From positions 607,800 through 671,799 of the forward strand of contig VXBA01001575.1 of the NCBI GenBank assembly GCA_013399895.1: a stretch of DNA of 64,000 bases, in the 5' to 3' direction. The notes under the pieces are model-generated. The model saw only the letters and a list, made by a program, of their open reading frames with translations, was not told where the DNA came from and made no database searches. Positions within the stretch are counted from its first letter, which is position 1. Each line of letters starts with the position of its first letter. Positions 47,101-52,262 of the stretch are shown piece by piece. The position numbers and the translations under genes are program-made. This stretch comes from Serilophus lunatus (Eukaryota; Chordata; Aves; Passeriformes; Eurylaimidae).

Positions 47101-48843
47101 GATGCAGTGTAACGGAGCAGGGTAGTTGTGGAATACATTTAACAGTGGGAGAGGTAGCACACAGGAGGATAATTAGTGAAAAAGTTTCATTTTGCTTTAT
47201 CAAATATAACTCTGTGTTGACAGAGTGATGACAAGAACTTCAGACGTGGCCCCTCCTGGCGACGACAGTTTCCTCCACGTGAGGTTCACGGGATCAGCAT
47301 GATGCCGGGTGCTTCGGAAACGCTGCCAGCTGGGTTCAGACTAACCACAACATCAGGGCAGTCACGGAAGATGGCAACTGATGGTACGCGGTAATTTCTG
47401 CACTTCCTGTAGAAAAGCAAGAGGCATATCCTAACATGCTAAATTGAATTTTAGTGCATGGCTGTCTTGCACTAGAACAACTGCAGTTTTTACTAACTTT
47501 CAACTAAGACTGCCTATAATATTTAAGGAATTTTTTCGGCTTATTAGCCTCTCTAGCAGATGGAGTGTATTTTAGATAATGGACTTAGAAAGGGCTATCA
47601 GCTTTATTTTTCTATCTGACTTCCAAACTAAGTAGCTTAGCCTTGACTATCGAATAACCAAAGTTTCTAACAGATAATTATCGTCACATGGGTAGTTAGC
47701 AAATACTGAATTTCAGGCACTAATTGGGTTACTGTATACAAGTCTTAGTTTTCTCTGGAGATCTTTTTAAAAAATTCACTAACTCAGCAATGACTGGGAA
47801 AATAATAAACATACATATTGTCACAAACAAAATTTAAAAATAAGTAAAATTTAAAAATCATTGTAAGAGAGCAAAAAGGGACAAATCCCATCACAGCTAT
47901 TCCTTGAGATATAGGGAAGATAAAGTCAAGAATACCTGCCTGAGGTTCTGAGACGTATCAGCATACAGATTTTCCCATTTAAAATATTGCCATTTATTTC
48001 ATTATGAGAGGATTTAAATCTATGGATAGACTTGTCTCAAAGCAATTTAGTACACTGCTTGTACTGATTACACTCTATAAATCTTGACTGAACTTGTTAT
48101 GACAGTATTGTCACCTAAATTCCATTAAAGCCATCTAAATGCCATTAAAGTTTCTCACCTTTAAAAAAATACTTCATAGTTGCAGTTACAGATGGAATAA
48201 TTTTCTGATTGCATCATTGAATTCCATTGACTCCTAGCTCTCGTGGCATTTCCATGGCCTACATTACTGTAGCAGCTAAGAACCATACAAACAATCAGGG
48301 ATTTCATCTTCTAGCTATGGTATGATGTAGAAGAACATAATAGTTGCATTCTACAGAAGGGAAACTAAGGCACAAGGGAAATTCTGTGATTTACTTGAGG
48401 TCTTCCAGACAGCTTATTCTTAAGCTCAGTACTGAACTTAGCAGACTTAAAATAATTTTGAAAACCTACATCTTCATCCAAGATCTGGTTTCCTATCTTA
48501 AAGATCTAAGAATGCAATAGTATTTAAACAGCATGATAAGTAAGAGCATTAGGACTTAAAGACAAAATTGAGGTTTAAACCGTATTCACTTAAGACAGAC
48601 TCCAATAATACATCAAACTCGAAGAAATGCTGAGTTCTGAACTGGACTGTGACCAGATGATGCCGTAGAAAGCCACAGACCAATTTAGCAGTCACCCTTC
48701 CAGTGATTAATTTTTCTCATCTATTTTAAAGTGGTCCTGATTTGTTTCTTTTTTCTTTTTTTTTTTTTTTTTTGCAATTTTCAGTTGCTTCATCGCGACT
48801 GCAGAGGTTAGACAGCTCAACAGTTCGTACATACTCATGCTGA
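5062..48843 (+). CDS. PPFIA2: PPFIA2 (liprin-alpha-2), partial, 21 coding exons, 3' part of gene
   Basis: Liprin-alpha-2 is a cytoplasmic scaffold of the presynaptic active zone. The family is known to bind RIM, ELKS/ERC, GIT1 and KIF1A through its coiled coil, LAR-type receptor tyrosine phosphatases, CASK and liprin-beta through its SAM domains, and GRIP through its C-terminus. Joining the 21 exons gives 2,490 nt: 829 codons plus a stop, with every junction in phase. In fragment numbering, residues 1-125 are the end of the coiled coil, 125-460 the Ser/Pro-rich and basic middle region, about 476-542 SAM1, 595-660 SAM2, 680-750 SAM3, and the protein ends VRTYSC. Human liprin-alpha-2 has about 1,257 residues, so roughly the first 420 lie upstream. 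I chose PPFIA2 over its paralogues from the protein sequence and because ACSS3 lies next to it, as in human. No exon has a disabling change. Individual exons are listed below. Confidence 0.96.
5509..5640 (+). CDS. PPFIA2: PPFIA2 exon, coiled coil (ARQREKMNEEH...MAALEEK)
   Basis: This exon has 44 codons in phase 0-0, with acceptor acattag and donor aag|gtacag. It is fragment residues 29-72 and includes the strongly conserved stretches KRLSDTVDRLL and NERLQLHLKERMAALEEK, long charged helices of the liprin-alpha coiled coil. Confidence 0.96.
5641..6550 (+). other. PPFIA2: PPFIA2 intron, 910 nt
   Basis: The intron has canonical GT-AG ends. The acceptor carries a T-run followed by tcttttctag. It holds a 64-codon open frame at 5,773-5,967 that I do not recognise and treat as chance. 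I see no recognisable repeat. Confidence 0.8.
6551..6613 (+). CDS. PPFIA2: PPFIA2 exon, coiled coil (NVLIQESESFRK...)
   Basis: This exon has 21 codons in phase 0-0, fragment residues 73-93, with acceptor ttttctag and donor aag|gtacta. It continues the coiled coil (NVLIQESESFRKNLEE). Confidence 0.95.
7381..7490 (-). mobile_element. CR1 LINE fragment
   Basis: The run from cctgctccagtgcctcagc through tttcagttttaagccgttgt to cctgtcgtatcacaaca follows the avian CR1 consensus read from its 3' end. The element therefore lies on the minus strand. It is diverged, short, and shows no preserved ends. Confidence 0.75.
8077..8136 (-). mobile_element. CR1 LINE 3'-end fragment
   Basis: The sequence tctcatagagtcatttaggt, followed by a diverged form of the usual pairing with gatcat(c)gagtccagc, matches the terminal part of avian CR1 elements read in reverse. 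Only about 60 nt can be recognised. Confidence 0.65.
8493..8584 (+). CDS. PPFIA2: PPFIA2 exon, end of coiled coil (ERLAEEIEKLRSELDQ...)
   Basis: This exon is 92 nt in phase 0-2, fragment residues 94-124, with acceptor tatttccag and donor aag|gtaata. It encodes ERLAEEIEKLRSELDQMK and then the more variable RAGSLIEPTLS(R). The last two bases (AG) plus A from the next exon complete an Arg codon. Confidence 0.94.
8585..10934 (+). other. PPFIA2: PPFIA2 intron, 2,350 nt
   Basis: The intron is canonical GT-AG, AT-rich, and has scattered T-runs. I recognise no repeat, RNA gene or credible exon. Open frames such as 9,466-9,690 (-) are unsupported. Confidence 0.75.
10935..11070 (+). CDS. PPFIA2: PPFIA2 exon, start of middle region (PHLDTSAELRYSVGS...)
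   Basis: This exon is 136 nt in phase 2-0, fragment residues 124-169, with acceptor tttttag and donor aag|gttaat. It encodes AELRYSVGSLVDSQSDYR and the basic patch VIRRPRRGRMGVRRDEPK, a hallmark of liprin-alpha proteins. Confidence 0.96.
11071..11452 (+). other. PPFIA2: PPFIA2 intron, 382 nt
   Basis: This is a short GT-AG intron with a G-rich and A-rich stretch near 11,155-11,190. The reading frame continues a short way past the donor, which is not meaningful. Confidence 0.8.
11453..11673 (+). CDS. PPFIA2: PPFIA2 exon, acidic middle region (VKSLGDHEWNRTQQ...)
   Basis: This exon is 221 nt in phase 0-2, fragment residues 170-243, with acceptor ctgctcag and donor cag|gtacgt. It contains the acidic run EMSDIDDDDRE and the conserved SSMDLLSPSGHSDAQTLAMM. 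Confidence 0.97.
11674..13653 (+). other. PPFIA2: PPFIA2 intron, 1,980 nt
   Basis: The intron is canonical GT-AG. It has a perfect 18-bp tandem duplication at 11,717-11,752 and a run of about 17 A near 12,797. I recognise no transposon. Confidence 0.8.
11717..11752. repeat. Perfect 2 x 18-bp tandem repeat
   Basis: The unit tcaagattcttttggttc occurs twice head to tail without a mismatch, 44 nt after the donor of the preceding exon. It looks like a recent local duplication. Confidence 0.9.
13654..13891 (+). CDS. PPFIA2: PPFIA2 exon, Ser/Pro-rich region (LIQEEKESTELRAEE...)
   Basis: This exon is 238 nt in phase 2-0, fragment residues 243-322, with acceptor cttaataag and donor ctg|gtaaga. A short helix (LIQEEKESTELRAEEIENR) is followed by a Ser/Thr/Pro-rich segment (SSPPSGHSTPKLTPRSPARE) with several SP/TP sites that proline-directed kinases might use (inference). 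The acceptor has a weak pyrimidine tract. Confidence 0.97.
13892..16459 (+). other. PPFIA2: PPFIA2 intron, 2,568 nt
   Basis: The intron is canonical GT-AG. The part from about 14,820 to 15,770 is richer in GC than its surroundings and may be an old repeat or a conserved non-coding piece, but I cannot name it. Overlapping open frames on both strands near 15,518-16,047 lack splice or homology support. Confidence 0.7.
16460..16489 (+). CDS. PPFIA2: PPFIA2 30-nt microexon (PSDLRKHRRK)
   Basis: This exon has ten codons in phase 0-0, fragment residues 323-332, with acceptor aatctaag and donor aag|gtatga. The small, very basic insert is present in the mammalian protein. Because both ends are phase 0 it can be skipped without a frameshift. 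Confidence 0.94.
16490..17347 (+). other. PPFIA2: PPFIA2 intron, 858 nt
   Basis: The intron is canonical GT-AG. I see nothing recognisable in it. The acceptor (tctcccctag) follows a poor pyrimidine tract. Confidence 0.8.
17348..17478 (+). CDS. PPFIA2: PPFIA2 exon, middle region (IAVVEEDGREDKATIK...)
   Basis: This exon is 131 nt in phase 0-2, fragment residues 333-376, with donor aag|gtaaga. It encodes IAVVEEDGREDKATIKCE, then the conserved TSPPPTPRAIRMTHTLPSSY. Confidence 0.96.
17479..17999 (+). other. PPFIA2: PPFIA2 intron, 521 nt
   Basis: The intron is canonical GT-AG and its acceptor is tttgtag. I see nothing else in it. Confidence 0.8.
18000..18154 (+). CDS. PPFIA2: PPFIA2 exon, basic region (SLPASLEPESIGLGS...)
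   Basis: This exon is 155 nt in phase 2-1, fragment residues 376-428, with donor tca|gtaagg. It has a Ser-rich segment (SVSSSQDSLH) and the lysine-rich KAPKKKGIKSSIGRLFGKKE, conserved in liprin-alphas. Confidence 0.96.
19562..19680 (-). mobile_element. CR1 LINE 3'-end fragment, diverged
   Basis: The block opening atcataggatcaaagaatat and continuing tgtgagttggaagggac is the standard terminal part of avian CR1 read in reverse. Beyond about 70 nt the match is weak. Confidence 0.65.
20204..20715 (-). mobile_element. CR1 LINE, 5'-truncated, with end of reverse-transcriptase ORF
   Basis: Read on the minus strand, this block encodes the C-terminal end of the CR1 ORF2 polyprotein. VEMLECVQRRATRLVRVLE, GLFSQ and RRLRGEF lie in one frame. 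After about 20,440 the reading moves to another frame with KFRLYVRKKFFTERVTGH and GLPREVVES. The frames do not join, so the copy has at least one frameshift and is dead. The 3' end is at the low-coordinate side (cacagaatcacagaat), with the usual spacing to the end of the ORF. The 5' truncation is typical of target-primed reverse transcription. It is the least diverged CR1 here. Confidence 0.92.
21687..21780 (+). CDS. PPFIA2: PPFIA2 exon, before SAM1 (GYMETEAAVQESLGLG...)
   Basis: This exon is 94 nt in phase 1-2, fragment residues 428-459, with acceptor gttttccag and donor aaa|gtgagt. It encodes GYMETEAAVQESLGLGKLG and ends in EKDRRLKK, leaving AA to be completed by the next exon. Confidence 0.95.
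23506..23543. repeat. AT dinucleotide-rich microsatellite
   Basis: This is an imperfect (AT)n tract interrupted by c and by gttttt, about 38 nt long, inside the long intron. Confidence 0.85.
23692..23830 (-). mobile_element. CR1 LINE 3'-end fragment
   Basis: The sequence begins cacagagccacagaatgggt and continues with caggttggaaggaacc, then ccctgctcaagcagggtcat and gcacaggattgcaaccag. This matches the avian CR1 terminal consensus read in reverse over about 130 nt, with scattered substitutions. Confidence 0.82.
24413..24540. repeat. A/C-rich low-complexity patch
   Basis: The stretch is almost free of G and T (repeated aaaacc, aaccaaaa motifs). It looks like simple low-complexity sequence, perhaps an expanded A-rich tail of an old retroposon, though I see no body. 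Confidence 0.7.
25954..26275 (-). mobile_element. Probable solo LTR (endogenous retrovirus-like), about 322 bp
   Basis: Read on the minus strand, the block starts TGTGG and ends CTCTCA, consistent with the TG...CA ends of an LTR. It carries a long C/T-rich tract and an AATAAA signal about 85 nt before the 3' end. The composition differs from the surrounding intron. I saw no clear target-site duplication and no internal viral coding sequence. The alternative is an unrelated purine-rich intron segment. Confidence 0.4.
29133..29141 (+). CDS. PPFIA2: Candidate 9-nt microexon of PPFIA2 (NISG insertion)
   Basis: The sequence catatctgg is preceded by a long T/C-rich tract and about 40 nt without AG, ending gaaaag. 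It is followed at once by a near-ideal donor, gtaagtt. The flanking exons meet in phase 2. Insertion of these three codons would change KK-K-HELL to KK-NISG-HELL just before SAM1, in frame. Nine nucleotides is within the size range of neuronal microexons. The evidence is splice-site quality and phase only. Confidence 0.42.
32590..33070. other. GC-richer block inside the long intron, unidentified
   Basis: About 480 nt that is visibly richer in G and C than the AT-rich intron around it, with many ctgctg/ggctgg-like words. Short open frames occur on both strands. I do not recognise it. It could be an old transposon, a conserved enhancer or a processed remnant. Confidence 0.4.
34689..34770 (+). 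CDS. PPFIA2: PPFIA2 exon, start of SAM1 (HELLEEARRKGLPFAQ...)
   Basis: This exon is 82 nt in phase 2-0, fragment residues 459-486, with acceptor atttttag and donor gag|gtaagt. HELLEEARRKGLPFAQ is the helix before SAM1 and WDGPTVVAWLE begins the first SAM domain. Confidence 0.97.
34771..38412 (+). other. PPFIA2: PPFIA2 intron, 3,642 nt, with a CR1 3' end
   Basis: The intron is canonical GT-AG (gtaagt ... ctcaacag). It contains a CR1 3' end on the plus strand at 38,210-38,354, only about 58 nt upstream of the next exon. The rest is unremarkable AT-rich sequence. Confidence 0.8.
38210..38354 (+). mobile_element. CR1 LINE 3' end, plus orientation
   Basis: The stretch runs from atcaagcctgacagggttga through tttggacaatgctctcaggc and agttggactcaatgattcta to gggatattctatgac. 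It follows the 3' part of an avian CR1 read forward, including the tail end. It is the only CR1 here on the plus strand and sits close to a splice acceptor. Confidence 0.85.
38413..38613 (+). CDS. PPFIA2: PPFIA2 exon, main part of SAM1 (LWLGMPAWYVAACRA...)
   Basis: This exon has 67 codons in phase 0-0, fragment residues 487-553, with donor aca|gtgagt. It encodes the core of SAM1 (LWLGMPAWYVAACRANVKSG, DTEIQREIGISNPLHR) and starts the SAM1-SAM2 linker (SLTSPSAPPTSRT). Reading through the donor gives about 40 further in-frame codons before a stop, which I treat as intron. Confidence 0.98.
38614..40192 (+). other. PPFIA2: PPFIA2 intron, 1,579 nt
   Basis: The intron is canonical GT-AG. It contains a run of 10 G at 38,984-38,993 continuing into a purine tract, and A-rich repeats near 39,441-39,470. 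I saw no extra exon. Confidence 0.8.
38984..39017. repeat. G-run and purine tract
   Basis: Ten consecutive G are followed by aggagaggagagaaggcagg on the plus strand, with T-rich sequence just before. It is simple sequence, 371 nt after the SAM1 exon. Confidence 0.85.
40193..40255 (+). CDS. PPFIA2: PPFIA2 63-nt exon, SAM1-SAM2 linker (PSGNVWVTHEEMENL...)
   Basis: This exon has 21 codons in phase 0-0, fragment residues 554-574, with acceptor tccatag and donor acg|gttagt. It encodes PSGNVWVTHEEMENLAAPA. In the liprin-alpha/CASK complex a tryptophan of this linker is known to contact the CASK kinase domain. By residue counting against the human protein, the W of NVWV appears to be that residue (inference). 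Confidence 0.95.
40256..41582 (+). other. PPFIA2: PPFIA2 intron, 1,327 nt
   Basis: The intron is canonical GT-AG (gttagt ... aatacag) and AT-rich. I recognise nothing further in it. Confidence 0.8.
41583..41612 (+). CDS. PPFIA2: PPFIA2 30-nt microexon, SAM1-SAM2 linker (KESEEGSWAQ)
   Basis: This exon has ten codons in phase 0-0, fragment residues 575-584, with acceptor aatacag and donor cag|gtagga. The sequence matches the acidic linker insert of mammalian liprin-alpha-2. It can be skipped without a frameshift. Confidence 0.94.
41613..43095 (+). other. PPFIA2: PPFIA2 intron, 1,483 nt
   Basis: The intron is canonical GT-AG. I searched it by eye for the 18-nt microexon (CPVFLQ) that I recall in the human transcript at this position and did not find one. 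No repeat is recognised. Confidence 0.75.
43096..43271 (+). CDS. PPFIA2: PPFIA2 exon, SAM2 (TLAYGDMNHEWIGNEW...)
   Basis: This exon is 176 nt in phase 0-2, fragment residues 585-643, with acceptor ctctgtag and donor tcg|gtatgt. It holds most of the second SAM domain: WIGNEWLPSLGLPQYRSYFM, the CLVDARMLDHLTKKDLR helices and LKMVDSFH. Confidence 0.98.
43272..44111 (+). other. PPFIA2: PPFIA2 intron, 840 nt
   Basis: The intron is canonical GT-AG, with a T-run near 43,800. I recognise nothing else in it. Confidence 0.8.
44112..44209 (+). CDS. PPFIA2: PPFIA2 exon, end of SAM2 (TSLQYGIMCLKRLNYD...)
   Basis: This exon is 98 nt in phase 2-1, fragment residues 643-676, with acceptor aataacag and donor aag|gtaata. 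It encodes TSLQYGIMCLKRLNYDRKEL and the linker EKRREMSQHEIK leading to SAM3. Confidence 0.97.
44210..45963 (+). other. PPFIA2: PPFIA2 intron, 1,754 nt
   Basis: The intron is canonical GT-AG (gtaata ... ccttacag). Open frames at 44,514-44,711 and 45,074-45,328 have no splice or homology support. No repeat is recognised. Confidence 0.8.
45964..46139 (+). CDS. PPFIA2: PPFIA2 exon, SAM3 (VLVWSNDRVIRWIQAI...)
   Basis: This exon is 176 nt in phase 1-0, fragment residues 676-734, with acceptor ccttacag. It encodes most of SAM3 (WSNDRVIRWIQAIGLREYAN, LESGVHGSLIALDENFDYSS, LLLQIPTQNTQ). The donor is GC rather than GT (cag|gcaagt). Protein continuity with the next exon fixes this boundary. Confidence 0.97.
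46140..46233 (+). other. PPFIA2: PPFIA2 GC-AG intron, 94 nt
   Basis: The donor cag|gcaagt is the classic strong GC-type site, with a perfect match to U1 apart from the C. The acceptor is tatctccag. It is the shortest PPFIA2 intron here. The exon frame reads through the donor in an open way, so retention would add foreign residues before a stop. Confidence 0.92.
46234..46302 (+). CDS. PPFIA2: PPFIA2 exon, end of SAM3 (ARQILEREYNNLLALG...)
   Basis: This exon has 23 codons in phase 0-0, fragment residues 735-757, with acceptor atctccag and donor gaa|gtaatt. It is the final helix of the third SAM domain, with human LDE replaced by LEE at its end. Confidence 0.96.
46303..47223 (+). other. PPFIA2: PPFIA2 intron, 921 nt
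   Basis: The intron is canonical GT-AG, with a weak pyrimidine tract before ttgacag. I recognise nothing in it. Confidence 0.8.
47224..47383 (+). CDS. PPFIA2: PPFIA2 exon, C-terminal tail (SDDKNFRRGPSWRRQF...)
   Basis: This exon is 160 nt in phase 0-1, fragment residues 758-811, with donor atg|gtacgc. It is a basic tail after SAM3 (SDDKNFRRGPSWRRQFPPRE, VHGISMMPGASETLPAGFRL). Its base composition is richer in GC than the flanking introns, as expected of coding sequence. Confidence 0.96.
47384..48784 (+). other. PPFIA2: PPFIA2 last coding intron, 1,401 nt
   Basis: The intron is canonical GT-AG. The acceptor has a very long T-run at about 48,750-48,773 before gcaattttcag. A 20-bp imperfect tandem duplication lies at 48,112-48,150. 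Confidence 0.8.
48112..48150. repeat. Two-copy 20-bp imperfect tandem repeat
   Basis: cacctaaattccattaaag is followed one base later by catctaaatgccattaaag, with two mismatches in 19 positions. Confidence 0.8.
48785..48843 (+). CDS. PPFIA2: PPFIA2 last coding exon, C-terminus VRTYSC and stop
   Basis: This exon encodes (V)ASSRLQRLDSSTVRTYSC and ends with TGA at 48,841-48,843. VRTYSC is the invariant liprin-alpha C-terminus known to bind the PDZ domains of GRIP proteins. The acceptor ttttcag follows a very strong pyrimidine tract. Human has DNST where this has DSST. Confidence 0.97.
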
Positions 48844-49477
48844 CAAGACCTAGCAAAGAAGCCAGCACTGAATTGTGAGTATTCATAAAGAGCCATCATG
48901 AAAGCTCTTTGCAACTGTGCACTACACTCCACATTATCCACAAGCAAGAGCCAGCATGCAGCAGAGGACATAATTAAAGGCTCACTAGGGTGGCCATTTT
49001 ATCACAACAGTCTTAAACTCAGTCCATAACATTTTGGAGAGAAGGAATGTACTTCATGAGAATTTGAAAGAATTTTACCATGAGCTGGAGTGGGGGGGCA
49101 ACATCACTATACTAGTAAAGCAGAAGAGATTTACTTTTTTTTAATTAAGGCTATGGCTTAATTTTGAACATCAGGTAGCTGCAAAAAGCTAGAACAAAAC
49201 TTCTCCACACATATGGCTATGAACATCACAGTATTCTTTGCAAAACCTGTAATGAAGTAGAAAACTGTACTTCCACATAACTCTGGAACAGTTAATTGCA
49301 GCAGAATGTTAGGCTGTATTACGACGTGTCAGACTATGATATAATGTCTTAGGTATGTAAACATCATCTTGTGACTGGCCTGTGGCTCTTGGACAGTGAC
49401 ACATGACCATCTTGCCTTTTGTCAATTGGCTGTGTTGACCTAAACAATCTTTGGACTATAAAACTGGATGAATTTTC

Positions 49478-49483
49478 AATAAA
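49478..49483 (+). promoter_or_regulatory. PPFIA2: Polyadenylation signal AATAAA, proximal candidate
   Basis: AATAAA lies 635 nt after the PPFIA2 stop codon (ttcaataaagaggag), with U-rich sequence (cattttggcctttttac) some 20-40 nt downstream. It would be used if the UTR is not spliced. Confidence 0.4.
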
Positions 49484-51991
49484 GAGGAGACTCCATTAGC
49501 TTCTCCATTTTGGCCTTTTTACAACTTGTATACAGACTCTTTCTTTCCTGGATCCTGTGATTAACAGCACCATGCACACAAGGCCAGTACGTTTTGTTGG
49601 CAGTTGTGGTTTCAGAGGGTCCCAATCCCTGACGCCACCAAATTGATGATTCCGTTCTAAGGGATCACAAACACAACTGGACAACAGTTAATCTAACATG
49701 ATGAACATTTTCATCAATATAGCACCATTTCATGCTAGTATTTCCTCAGTAGGAAAGTTTCCCATTTAGTTACCTGGGGAATTTTAAGGGAGCTGGAAAG
49801 AATATTTGGATAGCACCAAGAAAGTCCTTTTTTGGTTTGGTTTTTTTTTTTTTTTAGATTTTTCAAGACTGGGACAGGTGTGGGGCCATCAAGATCTTAC
49901 TAACTCTGCACAGGTTCAAAAAGTGCTTAAGAACAGCAAATGTTAATAGTGGGAAAAGTAGACTGCTGGGGATCCTACTGATAACAGGAGCCTTATTTCA
50001 TAGATCTTCAGGAGACTGCAAGAGTGTAAAACTGTAATCTTAGTAGACCGGGGAACGTTAAGCATGAGGGGTGTTCTTTTGATGTTTTTGTTTTTTATCT
50101 AAAAAGGATGAATTTAGCAGCTGGTCCTACAAAAATGATTATGAAGCACAAACTATAGGAATCTTTTTCTGTGTACATATGTATAGATTAGAACATGGTG
50201 TTATGTCATTAAAGCCAATGATAGGACTCTTACTAACAGCAGAGGTGCGTACCTTTTCTACTATGTGCTTCAGAACTCCATGCTGAAAGCAATAAAGTAA
50301 GACCAAGACATTAAGTTCAAACACCAAGCTATCTATTAGGCCAACAATAATGGGCCAGGCACATGAGGTGGGACTTGAAGAGTCCAGCAAAAGCAGAAAC
50401 TGAAAAGTGATATGCTAATCCAGCTTAGACTGAGACCTAGGCTTGTAACAGCTCGCCTAGACTACATCAGCAGTTGTGTTACTTTGGTGACTAAACTATC
50501 TCCATGCATAGAACCAGGGACTCATTCTAGCTAAGCAGCAGAGGGGAGGTATAGCTGGATGAGCTGTCAGAGAATAGCAATGTAAGAGAATTTTTAATAT
50601 AGTAAAGGAGAATATGCATACAAAGGGCATACCAAAAAAAGAGCTGCAAATTCATTGCATGTGGAACAAATGCAGGTGGCCTGTGATCACAGCACACTGC
50701 AGATTCTTGCATTCTTAGAAACCATCTCTTACAGAGAATGTCAAAGCTTCGTATTTCAAAATAGTTTATGCTAACAATATCAATTGGATACAACTTTACA
50801 GTTTCTTCAAAGCAGCTGTGTCCCCCCCCCCACGGTTTCAAATTGCATTTCAGGTGTTTTTTTTTAAACATCTGTCAAAACGACGATGAGCTGCCAGAAA
50901 ACACAAATAGATATTCTCAGAACAGTTACATGGGCATACTCTGTACACTCCTGTTCCAGTGTACTCTCAGTATCAGAAACTGAAGTAAAATTAAGACCGC
51001 TGGTGCTGGCCATTCAATATTGCAGAGAAGTTTACCATACAGCATGTGGGACCAGCCAAGCTTTCTGCTGTGGTGGCTATATGTTGCTCAGCTGAGCACC
51101 TGCAATACCTTCACACAACCAGCGGATTTGGCAGTCATATTGTCCAAGCTTTCCTAAAACTCCTCTCTTATATAAAACACTTGTCATTGTTAAGTCAGAA
51201 GGCTCAGTGAAGACAGTTTTATAGCCACAGGCTGGGGTAACAAAATATACTAGTTGCTCTTTTATTCTAATGAAATATTAAGGGAGATTAGAAGAGATCA
51301 ACAATGTACTTTACCAATTAAGGGCTCCAAAAAGATGTGAATGATAATCTGAAAGCACCTGATCCATAGAAAAGAAATCATCAGGGTGAAAAAGGCAAAT
51401 GTTGTCAAGCTACAAGTGAACTAGGAAGGAGAACCACAGAATAAAGTACATCAGCAAGGTCTGTACACTGGAAATGTGTGTTTAAACTTGTGCCAAACAG
51501 GCAAAGGTCTCCAGATGCAGAAAACTAACCCCAGTGCTGAATCAAAAATATATAAAATGAACATAAGCAGCAATCTGTATTCATCTAGGACAAAAATCTG
51601 TATACATCAGTAAAAGATTAAAATGCATTATTTATAGGTTTATGTTGTATATATAAAATTAAGCAAATGCATGATTCCCAAAGATATCAAAGCCTGTGTT
51701 TTAGTAAAACATGCAATAGCTTAGTTAGTGATATATTTTCTGTTGCCATTGCATCCCAGACTGAATTAGATTCAAAGAATATCACTAATTAATGTTTATT
51801 TTTTTCCTTTAGATGTCATCTTTTTCTTCTACTTTACCTGAAGTGCACTACCACTACTTAGGAAAAGAGCATTAAAACTCTCTGCAAGAACAGGGTAATA
51901 GGGAAGAGAACACATAAGGTTTATCAGACAAACAGATATGATGTTCCTTTCATGTACTGGTTAACTTAAAATAATAATGAAAATACCTAAA

Positions 51992-52030
51992 TTACTACAA
52001 AAAAAAAAAAAAAAAAAGAAAAAGAAAAAC
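51992..52030. repeat. Poly-A tract
   Basis: About 18 consecutive A continue into aagaaaaagaaaaacaaaacc. It lies in the putative last exon of PPFIA2. It is simple sequence; I see no retroposon body in front of it. Confidence 0.85.
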
Positions 52031-52240
52031 AAAACCACCTCCCTGTTTTCTCTCAGCATCTCTGTCATCAAAAATTCGGCAGTAGTGCACATCCAAAGCT
52101 TTTATCAAATGAAGCCACTCATCTTTACATTGTTCCATCTGTTTTATTGTAAAATACTAGACATTTACGTATTTACTGTGTATGTATTTCTTTTAAAATG
52201 TGTAAGTCTTATGTAAATGGATATAAATATGATTTTTTAA

Positions 52241-52246
52241 AATAAA
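52241..52246 (+). promoter_or_regulatory. PPFIA2: Polyadenylation signal AATAAA, distal candidate
   Basis: AATAAA follows a T/A-rich stretch (gattttttaaaataaaatct), with GU-rich sequence in the next 70 nt. It is about 430 nt after the strong acceptor at 51,812 and is the likeliest end of a spliced 3'UTR. Confidence 0.5.
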
Positions 52247-52262
52247 ATCTATGGTACATGGG

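Larger units (their letters stand above)
48844..52262 (+). other. PPFIA2: PPFIA2 3' untranslated region (possibly with an intron)
   Basis: Two readings are possible. The exon may run on, with polyadenylation at AATAAA 49,478 or later. Or the UTR may be split: donor aatt|gtgagt at 48,875, acceptor ttttttcctttag ending 51,812, and a last non-coding exon from 51,813 to just past AATAAA at 52,241. The stop codon is only 31 nt before that donor, close enough to escape nonsense-mediated decay. I see no other gene in this stretch. Short open frames (for example 50,527-50,871 on the minus strand) are unsupported. Confidence 0.55.

Noticed and set aside
48750..48775. Long T-run as a retroposon poly-A tail (minus strand)
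   Set aside because: It is better explained as the pyrimidine tract of the last PPFIA2 coding exon. No retroposon body adjoins it.
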